Source of the DNA: Bacillus cabrialesii
Lineage (GTDB): Bacteria > Bacillota > Bacilli > Bacillales > Bacillaceae
Assembly (NCBI RefSeq): GCF_004124315.2
Contig: NZ_CP096889.1
Span: 3,145,001 to 3,209,000, forward strand
DNA length: 64,000 bases
Direction: 5' to 3'
In this document: piece after piece, positions 16,783 through 25,041 of the stretch
Layout of the letters: each line of letters begins with the position of its first letter
How positions within the stretch are numbered: the first letter of the stretch is position 1
The notes under the pieces: model-generated
Seen by the model: the letters and a program-made list of their open reading frames with translations, nothing else
What the model was told of the DNA's origin: nothing
The model's database searches: none
Position numbers and translations under genes: made by a program

Positions 16783-18256
16783 TTTTGTTATTTTGCCAAT
16801 CCTGATCCCGCTCCTGTCGGCCATTCTGCTGATTTTCATGACGAAGAACTTTATGCTCATGCGGATCTTCAGCACTGCGGCGTCGGCAATCGGGATTGTG
16901 ATCAGCGGCATACTCGTACAGACTGTCTTTACAAAGGGCATCCAGACACTCAGTTTGGGCGGCTGGAAAGCGCCGTACGGCATTGTGCTCGCCGCAGACC
17001 AATTCGCCAGCCTGCTCGTTCTCACAACAGCGGTGATCGGTTTATTGGTTGGGCTTTATTCCTTCCGTTCCGTCGGTGAAAAACGGGAGCGTTCCTTTTA
17101 TTACTCGGGCGTTCAGTTTTTGCTTGCCGGCGTCAGCGGAGCGTTTTTAACAGGCGATTTATTTAATATGTACGTATTTTTTGAGCTTCTGCTTATCGCT
17201 TCCTATATGCTGATTGTATTGGGCGGCACAAAAATTCAGCTGCGGGAATCCATTAAATATATTGTGTTTAATATCGTGTCGTCTGCCATGTTTGTCATCG
17301 GTGTCGGTTTTTTATACGCGGTAACCGGTACGTTGAACATGGCGGACTTAAGTGCCAAAATCAGTGAATCCGGGCAAACCGGGCTGATTACTGTCATCGG
17401 TGTTCTGCTGCTGATTGTATTCGGTATGAAGGGCGGAATCTTCCCCCTCTACTTTTGGCTTCCAGGCTCTTATTACGCGCCTCCGGCGGCAATCTCCGCG
17501 CTGTTCGGCGCATTGCTGACAAAAGTCGGTTTATATGCGATTACGAGGGTTTTCACATTGATTTTCATTCACGATACAGCTTTTACCCATCAGCTGATGA
17601 TTTGGCTGGCGGCGCTGACCGTGATTTTCGGTGTTATCGGTTCACTCGCTTATTCGGATGTCATGAAAATTGTGATCTACAACATTATCACCGCAGTCGG
17701 CGTGATTTTGTTCGGTGTGGCAGTTCATACTCCGGCATCCATTCAAGGTGCGATTTACTATCTGATTCACGATATGTTGATTAAAGGCGCTTTATTTATG
17801 CTGGCAGGGACGCTGATCGCGTTGACTGGGACAGCGAGCCTGCATAAAATGGGCGGGCTGATCAAACGCTACCCTGTTCTTGGATGGATGTTTTTCATTT
17901 CAGCTATTTCTCTTGCGGGCATCCCGCCTCTCAGCGGATTTGTCGGCAAATTTAAAATTGCGGAGGGCGGCTTCGCGGAAGGTGAATTTACGATTTCCAT
18001 GCTGATTCTCCTTTCGAGTCTGCTCGTACTCTACTCTGTGCTGAGGATCTTTATACATGCGTTTTGGGGCGAAGAAAAAGAAATACCAAAACCAAATCAT
18101 CGAACAGCTAAAGGACTTCTTTATCCGGCAGCTATTTTTCTCTTACTGTCTCTGCTCTTCGGATTGGGTACAGAATGGGTGTCACCTTACGTTGATCAAG
18201 CGGCCGAGACGCTGCTGAATCCGGAAAAATATATTGAAGCTGTTTTGAAGGAGTAG
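16775..18256 (+). CDS. mrpD: Mrp antiporter subunit D
   Basis: A 493-residue ND2/ND4-like proton-antiporter subunit with about 14 membrane helices, including LFNMYVFFELLLIASYMLIV and YFWLPGSYYAPPAAISALFGALLTKVG. The ATG at 16775 is chosen over an in-frame ATG nine bases upstream because GAGGGGAAA then lies at better spacing and the length equals that recalled for MrpD. Separated from mrpE by five bases. Confidence 0.95.
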   Translation: MNNFVILPILIPLLSAILLIFMTKNFMLMRIFSTAASAIGIVISGILVQTVFTKGIQTLSLGGWKAPYGIVLAADQFASLLVLTTAVIGLLVGLYSFRSVGEKRERSFYYSGVQFLLAGVSGAFLTGDLFNMYVFFELLLIASYMLIVLGGTKIQLRESIKYIVFNIVSSAMFVIGVGFLYAVTGTLNMADLSAKISESGQTGLITVIGVLLLIVFGMKGGIFPLYFWLPGSYYAPPAAISALFGALLTKVGLYAITRVFTLIFIHDTAFTHQLMIWLAALTVIFGVIGSLAYSDVMKIVIYNIITAVGVILFGVAVHTPASIQGAIYYLIHDMLIKGALFMLAGTLIALTGTASLHKMGGLIKRYPVLGWMFFISAISLAGIPPLSGFVGKFKIAEGGFAEGEFTISMLILLSSLLVLYSVLRIFIHAFWGEEKEIPKPNHRTAKGLLYPAAIFLLLSLLFGLGTEWVSPYVDQAAETLLNPEKYIEAVLKE

Positions 18257-18261
18257 ATCGC

Positions 18262-18738
18262 ATGGCATTTCAAATTTTATTAAATGTGTTTCTCGCTTTT
18301 TGCTGGATGTTCTTGAGCAATGATCCAAGCGCCGCAGGATTTATCACAGGCTATGCTCTGGGAATGCTCTCTCTCTTTTTCTTCCGGCGCTTTTTTACCC
18401 GCCAGTTTTATCTATGGAAAATATTTTCTATCATCAAGCTCTTTTTGATTTTTCTAAAAGAGCTGTATCTTGCCAATGTCAGTGTGCTGAAAACAGTCCT
18501 ATCGCCGAAACTGAATATCAAACCGGGCATTTTCGCTTTTAAAACAGAGCTTACGAAGGATTGGGAAATCACCCTGCTGTCACTGCTCATTACGTTAACA
18601 CCGGGAACCTTGGTGATGGATATTTCCGATGACAGAACGATTCTTTATATTCACGCGATGGATATTGAGGATGCGGAAAAAGCCATTTTTGATATTCGGG
18701 AGTCATTTGAGAAAGCGATACAGGAGGTGAGCCGCTGA
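18262..18738 (+). CDS. mrpE: Mrp antiporter subunit E
   Basis: A 158-residue MnhE-family subunit. Two N-terminal membrane helices are followed by a cytoplasmic domain with LLSLLITLTPGTLVMDIS, the family hallmark, and YIHAMDIED. It follows mrpD by five bases and shares one base with mrpF (TGATG). Confidence 0.95.
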   Translation: MAFQILLNVFLAFCWMFLSNDPSAAGFITGYALGMLSLFFFRRFFTRQFYLWKIFSIIKLFLIFLKELYLANVSVLKTVLSPKLNIKPGIFAFKTELTKDWEITLLSLLITLTPGTLVMDISDDRTILYIHAMDIEDAEKAIFDIRESFEKAIQEVSR

Positions 18739-19022
18739 TGTTTACGCTGATTCTGCAAATCGCGCTCGGCATTATGGCCGTGTCTACCCTTTTGTATGTC
18801 CTTCGTGTCATTAAAGGGCCGTCTGTGCCTGACCGGGTCGTGGCTCTGGATGCAATCGGCATCAATCTGATCGCCATCACGGCGCTTGTCTCCATTTTGC
18901 TGAAAACAAGTGCGTTTTTGGATATTATTTTGCTGCTGGGGATCTTATCGTTTATCGGAACGATTGCATTTTCTAAGTTCCTGGAGAAAGGAGAGATTAT
19001 CGAAAATGATCGAAATCGCTAA
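18738..19022 (+). CDS. mrpF: Mrp antiporter subunit F
   Basis: A 94-residue three-helix subunit of the MnhF family with RVIKGPSVPDRVVALDAIGIN, which carries the conserved PDRVVALD motif. MrpF is implicated in cholate and Na+ efflux in B. subtilis. It overlaps mrpG by 17 bases. Confidence 0.95.
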   Translation: MFTLILQIALGIMAVSTLLYVLRVIKGPSVPDRVVALDAIGINLIAITALVSILLKTSAFLDIILLLGILSFIGTIAFSKFLEKGEIIENDRNR

Positions 19023-19380
19023 AATCATCGTGGCTGTATTCATTCTGCTCGGCTCTCTTGTGTGCCTTGCCGCTTCATTTGGGACGCTTCGCCTTCCTGA
19101 TATGTATACACGCTCACACGCTGCTTCTAAAGGCTCAACATTAGGCGTCAATATGGTTTTGCTCGGTGTCTTCTTCTTTTTGTGGTTTATAACCGGGGAA
19201 ATATCGGCTAAAATCCTGCTCGGGATTTTCTTTATCTTTATTACGTCGCCTGTAGGAGGGCACTTAATCTGCCGTGCTGCGTACAACTCCGGCGTCAAGC
19301 TTGATGAGAGAAGTGTACAGGATGACTATAACGGGATCAGAAACTTTGTGATTAAACGAAAAGAGGATTCTTACTTATAA
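19006..19380 (+). CDS. mrpG: Mrp antiporter subunit G
   Basis: A 124-residue MnhG-family subunit with three membrane helices and FGTLRLPDMYTRSHAASKGSTLG, the family signature. The start at 19006 is inside mrpF; GGAGAAAGGAGAG lies upstream. It closes the Mrp operon at a terminator. Confidence 0.95.
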   Translation: MIEIAKIIVAVFILLGSLVCLAASFGTLRLPDMYTRSHAASKGSTLGVNMVLLGVFFFLWFITGEISAKILLGIFFIFITSPVGGHLICRAAYNSGVKLDERSVQDDYNGIRNFVIKRKEDSYL

Positions 19381-19388
19381 AAAATAAG

Positions 19389-19421
19389 CAGCCGGACAGG
19401 CAGAGTTCCGGCTGTTTTTTT
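19389..19421 (+). terminator. Terminator of the mrp operon
   Basis: CAGCCGGA (19389-19396) pairs with TCCGGCTG (19407-19414), followed by seven T residues. The convergent yuxO ends at its edge. Confidence 0.88.
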
Positions 19422-19800
19422 ATTTCTTGATGACAGCCAGCGTGCATCTGGATATGCAGATCAGCCTCTCTTGCTCGTCATAAATGTGAATTTGATAGAC
19501 AATCGTCGTCCTGCCTATATGAACGGGTTCGGCTACCGCCTTTACCGTTCCTTCCTTTACGGATTTTAAATGGTTGGCGTTGATCTCTAGACCGACACAC
19601 GCCTGTGTTGTGTGATCAATCAAGTTCTGCGCGCCTACACTCGCCGCGGTTTCCGCCAGAGCCACTGAAGCGCCTCCATGCAAATATCCGAACGGCTGCA
19701 CCGTCCGATGATCCACCGGCATGACCGCAACGCATCGTTCCGCTGTGTTTTCAACAATCTCAATTCCCAGCGCTTCAAGCAATGTGTGTTTCATATCCAT
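19420..19800 (-). CDS. yuxO: Hotdog-fold acyl-CoA thioesterase (ComA2)
   Basis: A 126-residue PaaI/4HBT-type thioesterase with the signature FGYLHGGASVALAETAAS near residues 38-55. The second of two adjacent ATGs was taken because GGAGG is six bases away from it. The gene follows comA by 20 bases on the same strand, so it is probably co-transcribed with the quorum-sensing regulator. The family hydrolyses aromatic or aryl acyl-CoA thioesters; the substrate here is not visible. Confidence 0.88.
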   Translation of the reverse strand: MDMKHTLLEALGIEIVENTAERCVAVMPVDHRTVQPFGYLHGGASVALAETAASVGAQNLIDHTTQACVGLEINANHLKSVKEGTVKAVAEPVHIGRTTIVYQIHIYDEQERLICISRCTLAVIKK

Positions 19801-19820
19801 CATATACCTCCCCCCCTTAT

Positions 19821-20465
19821 TTACAGTACACCATCTGATTTCGCAATCAAAACCGCTTCCGTCCGGGAACCGACATTCAGCTTATTGAAGATCGATGTCA
19901 GGCTGTATTCAATGGATCGCTTGCTTAAATGAAGGGCATCTGCGATTTCTTGGTTTGTAAATCCCTTTTCAACTTCTTGAAGAATCAGGCATTCTCTAGG
20001 TGTGAGCACATCTTGTTCTTTTTGAGAGGAAGGAGCCGGCTTTGTTTTTTGCTGAGTCATCAGCTGTTTAAAGTAAGCAAAATCGACTAGAATTTCACCG
20101 TTGAGTACGTGGTATATGTATTGTGTGATTTTTTCTTTAGATTCCGTTTTGCTGATGGCACCGTGCAGACCCGCACGAATCGCTTCCTCGAAATAATCCT
20201 CGACCTCATAACCGGTATACACGATAATTTTACAATGAGGATTCTCTTGTAAAATCTGTTTAGAAAGCTCCATCCCATTGACATCGCCGCCTAAATTCAG
20301 ATCCATTAAAATGAGATCATATGACGAGAAGTCGTGCTGCTTGATAAACTGTTCACTCGGTTCAGGACTGAGACAATCAACAGACAGATTCGAATCCGTT
20401 TCCAAAATTGTCTTGGTGCCTTCCATGACAGCCGGATGGTCATCAATCACTAGTATCTTTTTCAT
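19821..20465 (-). CDS. comA: Competence response regulator ComA
   Basis: A 214-residue NarL-type response regulator. The receiver domain has Asp8/Asp9, the phosphorylation site Asp55 in LILMDLNLGGD, and Thr and Lys switch residues in YTGYE and ISKTE. The C-terminal LuxR-type helix-turn-helix (about 145-205) reads LTPRECLILQEVEKGFTNQEIADAL. ATG at 20465 with AAAGGGAGG upstream. Phosphorylated by ComP in response to ComX, it activates srfA, degQ and other genes; a ComA box occurs upstream of degQ here at 24342-24357. Confidence 0.97.
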   Translation of the reverse strand: MKKILVIDDHPAVMEGTKTILETDSNLSVDCLSPEPSEQFIKQHDFSSYDLILMDLNLGGDVNGMELSKQILQENPHCKIIVYTGYEVEDYFEEAIRAGLHGAISKTESKEKITQYIYHVLNGEILVDFAYFKQLMTQQKTKPAPSSQKEQDVLTPRECLILQEVEKGFTNQEIADALHLSKRSIEYSLTSIFNKLNVGSRTEAVLIAKSDGVL

Positions 20466-20499
20466 GTTTTCCTCCCTTTTACTCACTCTTTTCCATTTT

Positions 20500-20527
20500 A
20501 TAAAAAAGACTTGGCTTATGCCAAGTC
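20500..20527 (-). terminator. Terminator-like hairpin between comP and comA
   Basis: Read on the minus strand, GACTTGGC pairs with GCCAAGTC around ATAA, followed by six T residues. It lies in the 80-base gap between comP and comA. It would limit read-through from the comQXP transcript, so comA may also need its own promoter. Confidence 0.75.
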
Positions 20528-20545
20528 GTTTCCGTTATAAAACCA

Positions 20546-22843
20546 TTACAATTCGATTTCAATATCAGCCTTAAAGCCCTTTCCTTCACTTGTTTCAATC
20601 CGAAGGCGTCCATCTAAAGCCCTGACTCTCTCTTTAATGCCAGAAAGCCCCATACTCATGGAATGCTCATTATGTTTTTCTTGGTCAAATCCTACGCCAT
20701 TGCCCTCATAATGAAGAACAATTTTGTTTTGAATACTGATGAGCATAATCAGCACATCCGTCGCCTGAGAGTGCTTGACCGCATTGGACAGAAACTCTTG
20801 AATGATCCGGTACAAATTCAGCTGCGAATCCAGATCAAGCGAAGCCGTAAATCTGCCGGTATTTAAACGGATATGAAACGGCACCCGCTCCTGCTGCTGC
20901 GCCACAAGCTTCGACAGCGCCTTCACCAGCCCAAGATCATACAAAAGCTGCGGCCGCAATTCATGACACGTCTCCCTCGTCATCGAGATCACATCAGACA
21001 TCTGCTCATTCATCTGCACAAGCTTGTCCTGCACATCTTCCCGGCACGGATTATCATCTTTCTTAAAATCAGCCAAAAACAGCTCACACTGGCGCTTTAA
21101 GGAAATCAAATCCTGAAGAACGGAATCGTGGAGATCGCGGGCAAGATCAGAGCGTTGTTTTTCTTCGATGGTGTACATGAGTTTTTTGAGCCAGACCGGG
21201 TTTGTCTCCTGTTTCTTTAAATCTTCGAGATGATTCATAAGTTCTTCGATTTTCATGACGTTTTCGATCGATACGTTTGTATAAAAAGCCAAGGTTTTCA
21301 GCCAAGAAAGTTCTTCAAGTGTGAGACGGGGCGTATTCATTTTAGATAAACAAAGAATCACAAATGATTTACCGCCGCGTTCACCTATTTTCATGACAAA
21401 GCCTTTATTGAATTCAACGGTTTTCCCTATTTCGGATGTTACTTTTCTAAATTCTTTTTGATAGACTTTTTCGAATGAATGTTGGTTAAGCTCTTCATAG
21501 AGTTTTATACTTCCATCAGCTGAAACCTCATAAATATGGGCTCGGCTTACAAGCGAAACCTCAAGTATGGTGGTTTTCAGTTCCTCAAATACTTGGGTCA
21601 AAGAAGTTGAATCTCTAATCAGCTGTGTAAATTTATATATGCTGTCTTGATAATTAAATTTTTCCGAGACTCTTTTTAATCTAAATCTGAAATCAAGTAC
21701 TTCTTTATAATAAAAGACCGCCAACATGATAATATAAATTAAAAAGGTTAGTTTAACACTATAAAAATCATTATCAGGGCTACTAATTAATTCAATTGTA
21801 GAGATTAGAATAATTGTTGGCGTTAAAGCTAAAAAGCCATAATATCTTAATCTGCTTAAAATAAAATCTATATTATAGATTTTATTTGTCATGAATTGAT
21901 ATACCAATGAGAATGGTATTAGCAGCATAAATGAAGCCGCTAAAAAAGAAGAAACATAATGTGCATTTAAAAACACGTAAGGTATCAAATATAAACACAG
22001 AAAAGGTGAAAATGAAAAGATATTAATGATAGTGAGGACCTTAATAATATGCGCTTGTTCAGTATCTTTATTTTTAATTAAAATGATACAAAAATAAATC
22101 CCTACTATAATAAACAAAAAGAAAAAAGCAAGTAAATTTAATTTAGGAACATAATCACGAAAGAAAAGATGCGAACGAAACATTTCACATATTACATTTA
22201 TGACCGGAATTAAATATAAAATAAAAACTTTTTTATCAAATAATTTGGTGCCTAACTCTTTAAAATATTGATAAAGAAAGAGAAGATAGTTTAGCGGCAC
22301 AGATATTAATGTTACTACCATTATAAGCCTGCTCAGCATATCTCCCTTAGCAGATCCTCCAGCGCTTATATAAGCAATAGAGGCAGATAACAGAAAGATA
22401 ATTAAAACTACAGCTGAGAGGAGGTTCTTTGATTCATTGATTTTCAATATAAAAAAGCAACAAAATAAACAAACAATATAAAATATTAATGGTATTAAGT
22501 AAGTAGTAAAATTTTTATCATTAAATAAGGTCATCTTCAGCTCATGGTTCTGCCCATTTCTCTCTACAATCATTGAACTTACATTTTTCAGTTTGTTCAT
22601 TTTTATTTCGTTTGTATTTATCTTTTTATTATTAATGCTTCTTACAATATCTCCTTTTTCTATACCACTGTATGATGCCATTGAAAATTCATCTACATTC
22701 GTAATTACAATGTCACCATTTTTATCTTTAGTAACAGTTGCCCCAACTAATAAATTATTATTGCTTATATAGGTCAAATAAATAACATATATCAGACTTA
22801 ATAAAACTAACACTACAGAAATTTGGTTATTTCTAGACTTCAT
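20546..22843 (-). CDS. comP: ComX-sensing histidine kinase ComP
   Basis: A 765-residue membrane histidine kinase. The N-terminal half has eight or more membrane helices plus an extracellular PDZ-like loop after the first helix (about 40-110, with YSGIEKGDIVRSINNKKIN). The cytoplasmic part has the phospho-acceptor motif DLARDLHDSVLQDL with His572 and the ATP-binding motifs near the C terminus (LSNAVKHS, GVGFD, MGLSGIKERV). The N-terminal half is AT-rich and highly diverged, while the kinase half is conserved and has normal composition. ComX binding to the first half controls phosphorylation of ComA. Start is 7 bases after comX. Confidence 0.95.
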   Translation of the reverse strand: MKSRNNQISVVLVLLSLIYVIYLTYISNNNLLVGATVTKDKNGDIVITNVDEFSMASYSGIEKGDIVRSINNKKINTNEIKMNKLKNVSSMIVERNGQNHELKMTLFNDKNFTTYLIPLIFYIVCLFCCFFILKINESKNLLSAVVLIIFLLSASIAYISAGGSAKGDMLSRLIMVVTLISVPLNYLLFLYQYFKELGTKLFDKKVFILYLIPVINVICEMFRSHLFFRDYVPKLNLLAFFFLFIIVGIYFCIILIKNKDTEQAHIIKVLTIINIFSFSPFLCLYLIPYVFLNAHYVSSFLAASFMLLIPFSLVYQFMTNKIYNIDFILSRLRYYGFLALTPTIILISTIELISSPDNDFYSVKLTFLIYIIMLAVFYYKEVLDFRFRLKRVSEKFNYQDSIYKFTQLIRDSTSLTQVFEELKTTILEVSLVSRAHIYEVSADGSIKLYEELNQHSFEKVYQKEFRKVTSEIGKTVEFNKGFVMKIGERGGKSFVILCLSKMNTPRLTLEELSWLKTLAFYTNVSIENVMKIEELMNHLEDLKKQETNPVWLKKLMYTIEEKQRSDLARDLHDSVLQDLISLKRQCELFLADFKKDDNPCREDVQDKLVQMNEQMSDVISMTRETCHELRPQLLYDLGLVKALSKLVAQQQERVPFHIRLNTGRFTASLDLDSQLNLYRIIQEFLSNAVKHSQATDVLIMLISIQNKIVLHYEGNGVGFDQEKHNEHSMSMGLSGIKERVRALDGRLRIETSEGKGFKADIEIEL

Positions 22844-22850
22844 TTAACCC

Positions 22851-23012
22851 TCAGTACTTCCAATCAAGCATTGAATAAATTTCTAATCCTTTAAAACCAT
22901 TTATTATACATTCAGATTGATCTTTATCAACACCTACTAAACAAGCATTACCTTCCATTACTTCCACTAAAACATTTGGGTATTTAATTAAATATCCTAC
23001 CATTTCTTGCAC
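22851..23012 (-). CDS. comX: Competence pheromone precursor ComX
   Basis: A 53-residue precursor read from GTG at 23012; AAGGAGG lies 8-9 bases upstream and overlaps the comQ stop codon. The C terminus is GLEIYSMLDWKY; Trp51 is the expected isoprenylation site, three residues from the end. From memory, MLDWKY is the mature pheromone of B. mojavensis RO-H-1; strain 168 instead ends ADPITRQWGD. ComQ processes and prenylates the precursor, and the peptide activates the ComP of the same cassette. Cys24 (EGNACLVGVD) matches the conserved ACL(I/V)G position. Confidence 0.95.
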   Translation of the reverse strand: MQEMVGYLIKYPNVLVEVMEGNACLVGVDKDQSECIINGFKGLEIYSMLDWKY

Positions 23013-23026
23013 AATAAACCCCCTCC

Positions 23027-23887
23027 TTATTTAATCATAACAGACAATAATTTTTCAATTTTATCATCTTCTAGTTTTAATTGTGACATTTCTTTTTTTA
23101 TTTTCTGGAGAGATAAATGTTTCATCACCAGCAAATATTGTATTACACCTGCTTCTGTTAATTTTTGTTTCAAAGCTTTAGTATCCATTGAAACAAATTC
23201 CTCTGGTTTTTGATATAAATTTAGAAGCTCAACTGATGCATCATTAAATTGTTTGTTTAAGTATAAGTATGCCAATGTATTTTTTTTCTGAACAAAATCG
23301 TTATTTAAGTAAAACAAACCTTTATAATCATTATCGATTTGCGACATAATCCCAAGTTCATAAGAATAATTAGCTACAATGGGATGGTATTTGCCTGTTG
23401 CCAGCATTACTCCCATAACACAGGGCAGTGCTGTTAGCGCTCCTGATTTATTTTTGATCATGTCAAGACAGGCTTCTTCCGTTTTGGGCGCATTCACAAT
23501 ATCATCATGCTGGCCTTGAATTGATTGTAACGCAAAATTCAATATCTCTTGTGAAAATTCTGGTTCATGACTAGCTTGACACATCACTTGTATACTTAGG
23601 GTGTAAAGAGCTGTAACCGCATTTAAAGCGATAGACGAGTCAATCTTCATCCATGCAGCATTTCCATTGTCTTTATCCTCTAAGTCATCATAAATATCGA
23701 ATGAGAGTATAAGCAATTCAATTCCGACAGCTAGCAATTCAATTGCTTTTTGGTCCTGACCGTCAAAAGCTAGATAATGATGAAGAGCCAAATCTGCAAA
23801 CTCAAACGTATCCTTGGACTCAATAAAACTCTGAAGATATCGCTCCAAGTCCTGATTCATTATTTTTTTGCTTACAATCTCCTGCAT
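23027..23887 (-). CDS. comQ: ComX isoprenyl transferase ComQ
   Basis: A 286-residue isoprenyl-diphosphate-synthase-like protein that prenylates and processes ComX. The first aspartate motif DDLED (residues 67-71, DDxxD) is present; the second region has SQIDNDYKG. GQHDDIVN is also conserved with 168 ComQ. I chose the ATG at 23887 (MQEIVSKK) because it aligns with 168 MKEIVEQ. The frame is open to an ATG at 23971, and the strongest ribosome site, GGGAGGAGGG, precedes neither ATG at normal spacing. The DNA is AT-rich and divergent, typical of the pherotype cassette. Confidence 0.9.
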   Translation of the reverse strand: MQEIVSKKIMNQDLERYLQSFIESKDTFEFADLALHHYLAFDGQDQKAIELLAVGIELLILSFDIYDDLEDKDNGNAAWMKIDSSIALNAVTALYTLSIQVMCQASHEPEFSQEILNFALQSIQGQHDDIVNAPKTEEACLDMIKNKSGALTALPCVMGVMLATGKYHPIVANYSYELGIMSQIDNDYKGLFYLNNDFVQKKNTLAYLYLNKQFNDASVELLNLYQKPEEFVSMDTKALKQKLTEAGVIQYLLVMKHLSLQKIKKEMSQLKLEDDKIEKLLSVMIK

Positions 23888-24042
23888 TTTCTCCTTAATC
23901 CGGACAGAATCTAAACATATCTGCTCAATAACGACTTCCCTCCTCCCATTCCATTTTACTAAATGGAACATTTAAAGGACAGCAGGTTTTTCGTTTTTTA
24001 ACAATCATATAATACTTTATCCTTTTATTGTATGAGAAGAAC

Positions 24043-24073
24043 GAAAAAAAAGACTTGTTTCCAAGTCTTTTTC
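24043..24073 (-). terminator. Terminator of degQ
   Basis: Read on the minus strand, AGACTTG pairs with CAAGTCT around GAAA, followed by eight T residues, immediately after the degQ stop. comQ lies on the same strand beyond it, with AT-rich promoter-like DNA between. Confidence 0.88.
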
Positions 24074-24212
24074 ACGAAATTTTCATTGCATAATTGTATT
24101 TATCGAGCTGATCAATGCTTTTGTTAATGTTTCGTAATGAATCTGTCGTTTCTTTAATATCAAGTTCGAGTCGGAATAACAATTGTTTTACTTCTTCAAG
24201 TTTCTTTTCCAT
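24072..24212 (-). CDS. degQ: Degradative enzyme regulator DegQ
   Basis: A 46-residue regulator that stimulates phosphotransfer from DegS to DegU, raising exoenzyme and antibiotic production. I translated it directly: it starts MEKKLEEVKQLLFRLELDIK and ends KYNYAMKIS, nearly identical to B. subtilis DegQ as remembered; position 17 is Leu where I recall Asn. It is largely helical with heptad-like leucines. AAAGGAG lies 10 bases before the ATG. A ComA box is 130 bases upstream and a terminator follows directly. Confidence 0.96.
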   Translation of the reverse strand: MEKKLEEVKQLLFRLELDIKETTDSLRNINKSIDQLDKYNYAMKIS

Positions 24213-24341
24213 CGTTTCCACACTCCTTTTTTTGAAAGATCAATGAATTGTGTATGGTGAACGAGTCCTAGGTATTTGATCTGTTACTAATAGTGTATCT
24301 CCTTTCGGCTTATTTTTCACCGAAAAGTATGCAAAAAAGTC

Positions 24342-24357
24342 CTGCGTGACACCGCAA
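24342..24357 (-). promoter_or_regulatory. ComA box of degQ
   Basis: On the minus strand the sequence is TTGCGG-TGTC-ACGCAG, against the ComA consensus TTGCGGN4CCGCAA: the first arm is perfect and the second has two mismatches. A possible -10, TACACT, lies about 55 bases downstream, as expected for a ComA-activated promoter. Known biology: degQ is ComA-dependent in B. subtilis. Confidence 0.8.
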
Positions 24358-24570
24358 ATCTCAATAGGTCCTTATACTCAAAGAGATCACACCAAGAACG
24401 GGACTATTTTTCTACACAAAAGAGCGTGTTTATCCGCTGAAATTGAGAAAGATTCTTAATTCCCTTGATTTTAACGGGTTTCGTATTTTTACTAAGCAAG
24501 ACTATAGTCCTTTTTAGCGCATTTTCAAAATGAAATATGCGATTCTTGGCGTATCCTGACCGACAAACAC

Positions 24571-24606
24571 CGAAAAGACCGCAACGCTAAAGTTGTGGCC
24601 TTTTCG
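24571..24606. terminator. Unassigned stem-loop between degQ and yuzC
   Basis: CGAAAAG-CC-CAAC pairs with GTTG-GG-CTTTTCG with small mismatches. Neither side has a strong T run. It might end minus-strand transcripts running past yuxH, antisense to yuzC, but no gene ends directly next to it. Confidence 0.45.
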
Positions 24607-24672
24607 CTTTGTCATATTCGGCAATTAGGGATCTATACATATAGAAACATCCCTTTTGTGTGAGGTGCACCC

Positions 24673-25041
24673 ATGAGATATCGTTATCCTTGGTTTTACG
24701 CCTATCCGTATGAAATTCGCCGCCCGCCAGCTTCTCCTGCCAATACAGATATCTTTATCCGTTCAGCGAAGCAGGCCGCAGGGCTTTTCGCCGATGCCCA
24801 GCTCGTTCTCAGCCGCATTGCGGGCTCGCGGGAGCTCTCGCGCCGCATCCTGACTGCAGCCGAGCAGTCAGATAAACAATCTGTAAAGCGCCTGATCAAA
24901 CAAATGGGCGTCAGGCATGAAGTGGATGCGGTCTTTAATCCCGACGGTATCTACATCAGCCTCATCGGAACGCAAAGCCGAATGATTCTTGCTTTGCGGT
25001 GGTCCGAAGACCGCAATCATTTTGCGTCCATAAGCTTATGA
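24673..25041 (+). CDS. yuzC: Sporulation-associated small protein
   Basis: A 122-residue protein beginning with an aromatic and proline-rich segment (RYRYPWFYAYPYEIRRPP), then a helical central part (residues 25-75) and a C-terminal segment with FNPDGIYISLIGTQSRMILALRW. I recognise it by position as yuzC, which I recall as linked to sporulation; biochemical role unknown. GAGGTG precedes the ATG. The upstream CATAT...CATATAGAA resembles a late-sporulation sigma promoter only loosely. Its last 25 bases overlap the 3' end of the convergent yuxH. Confidence 0.8.
   Translation: MRYRYPWFYAYPYEIRRPPASPANTDIFIRSAKQAAGLFADAQLVLSRIAGSRELSRRILTAAEQSDKQSVKRLIKQMGVRHEVDAVFNPDGIYISLIGTQSRMILALRWSEDRNHFASISL

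Larger units (their letters stand above)
24213..24672. other. 460-base degQ-yuzC divergent intergenic region
   Basis: Contains the degQ promoter and ComA box on the left, an unassigned hairpin at 24571-24606 and the yuzC promoter on the right. The middle (about 24360-24540) has no open frame with a ribosome site and no repeat that I can see; upstream degQ control sites such as DegU binding would be expected there but cannot be read directly. Confidence 0.6.
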
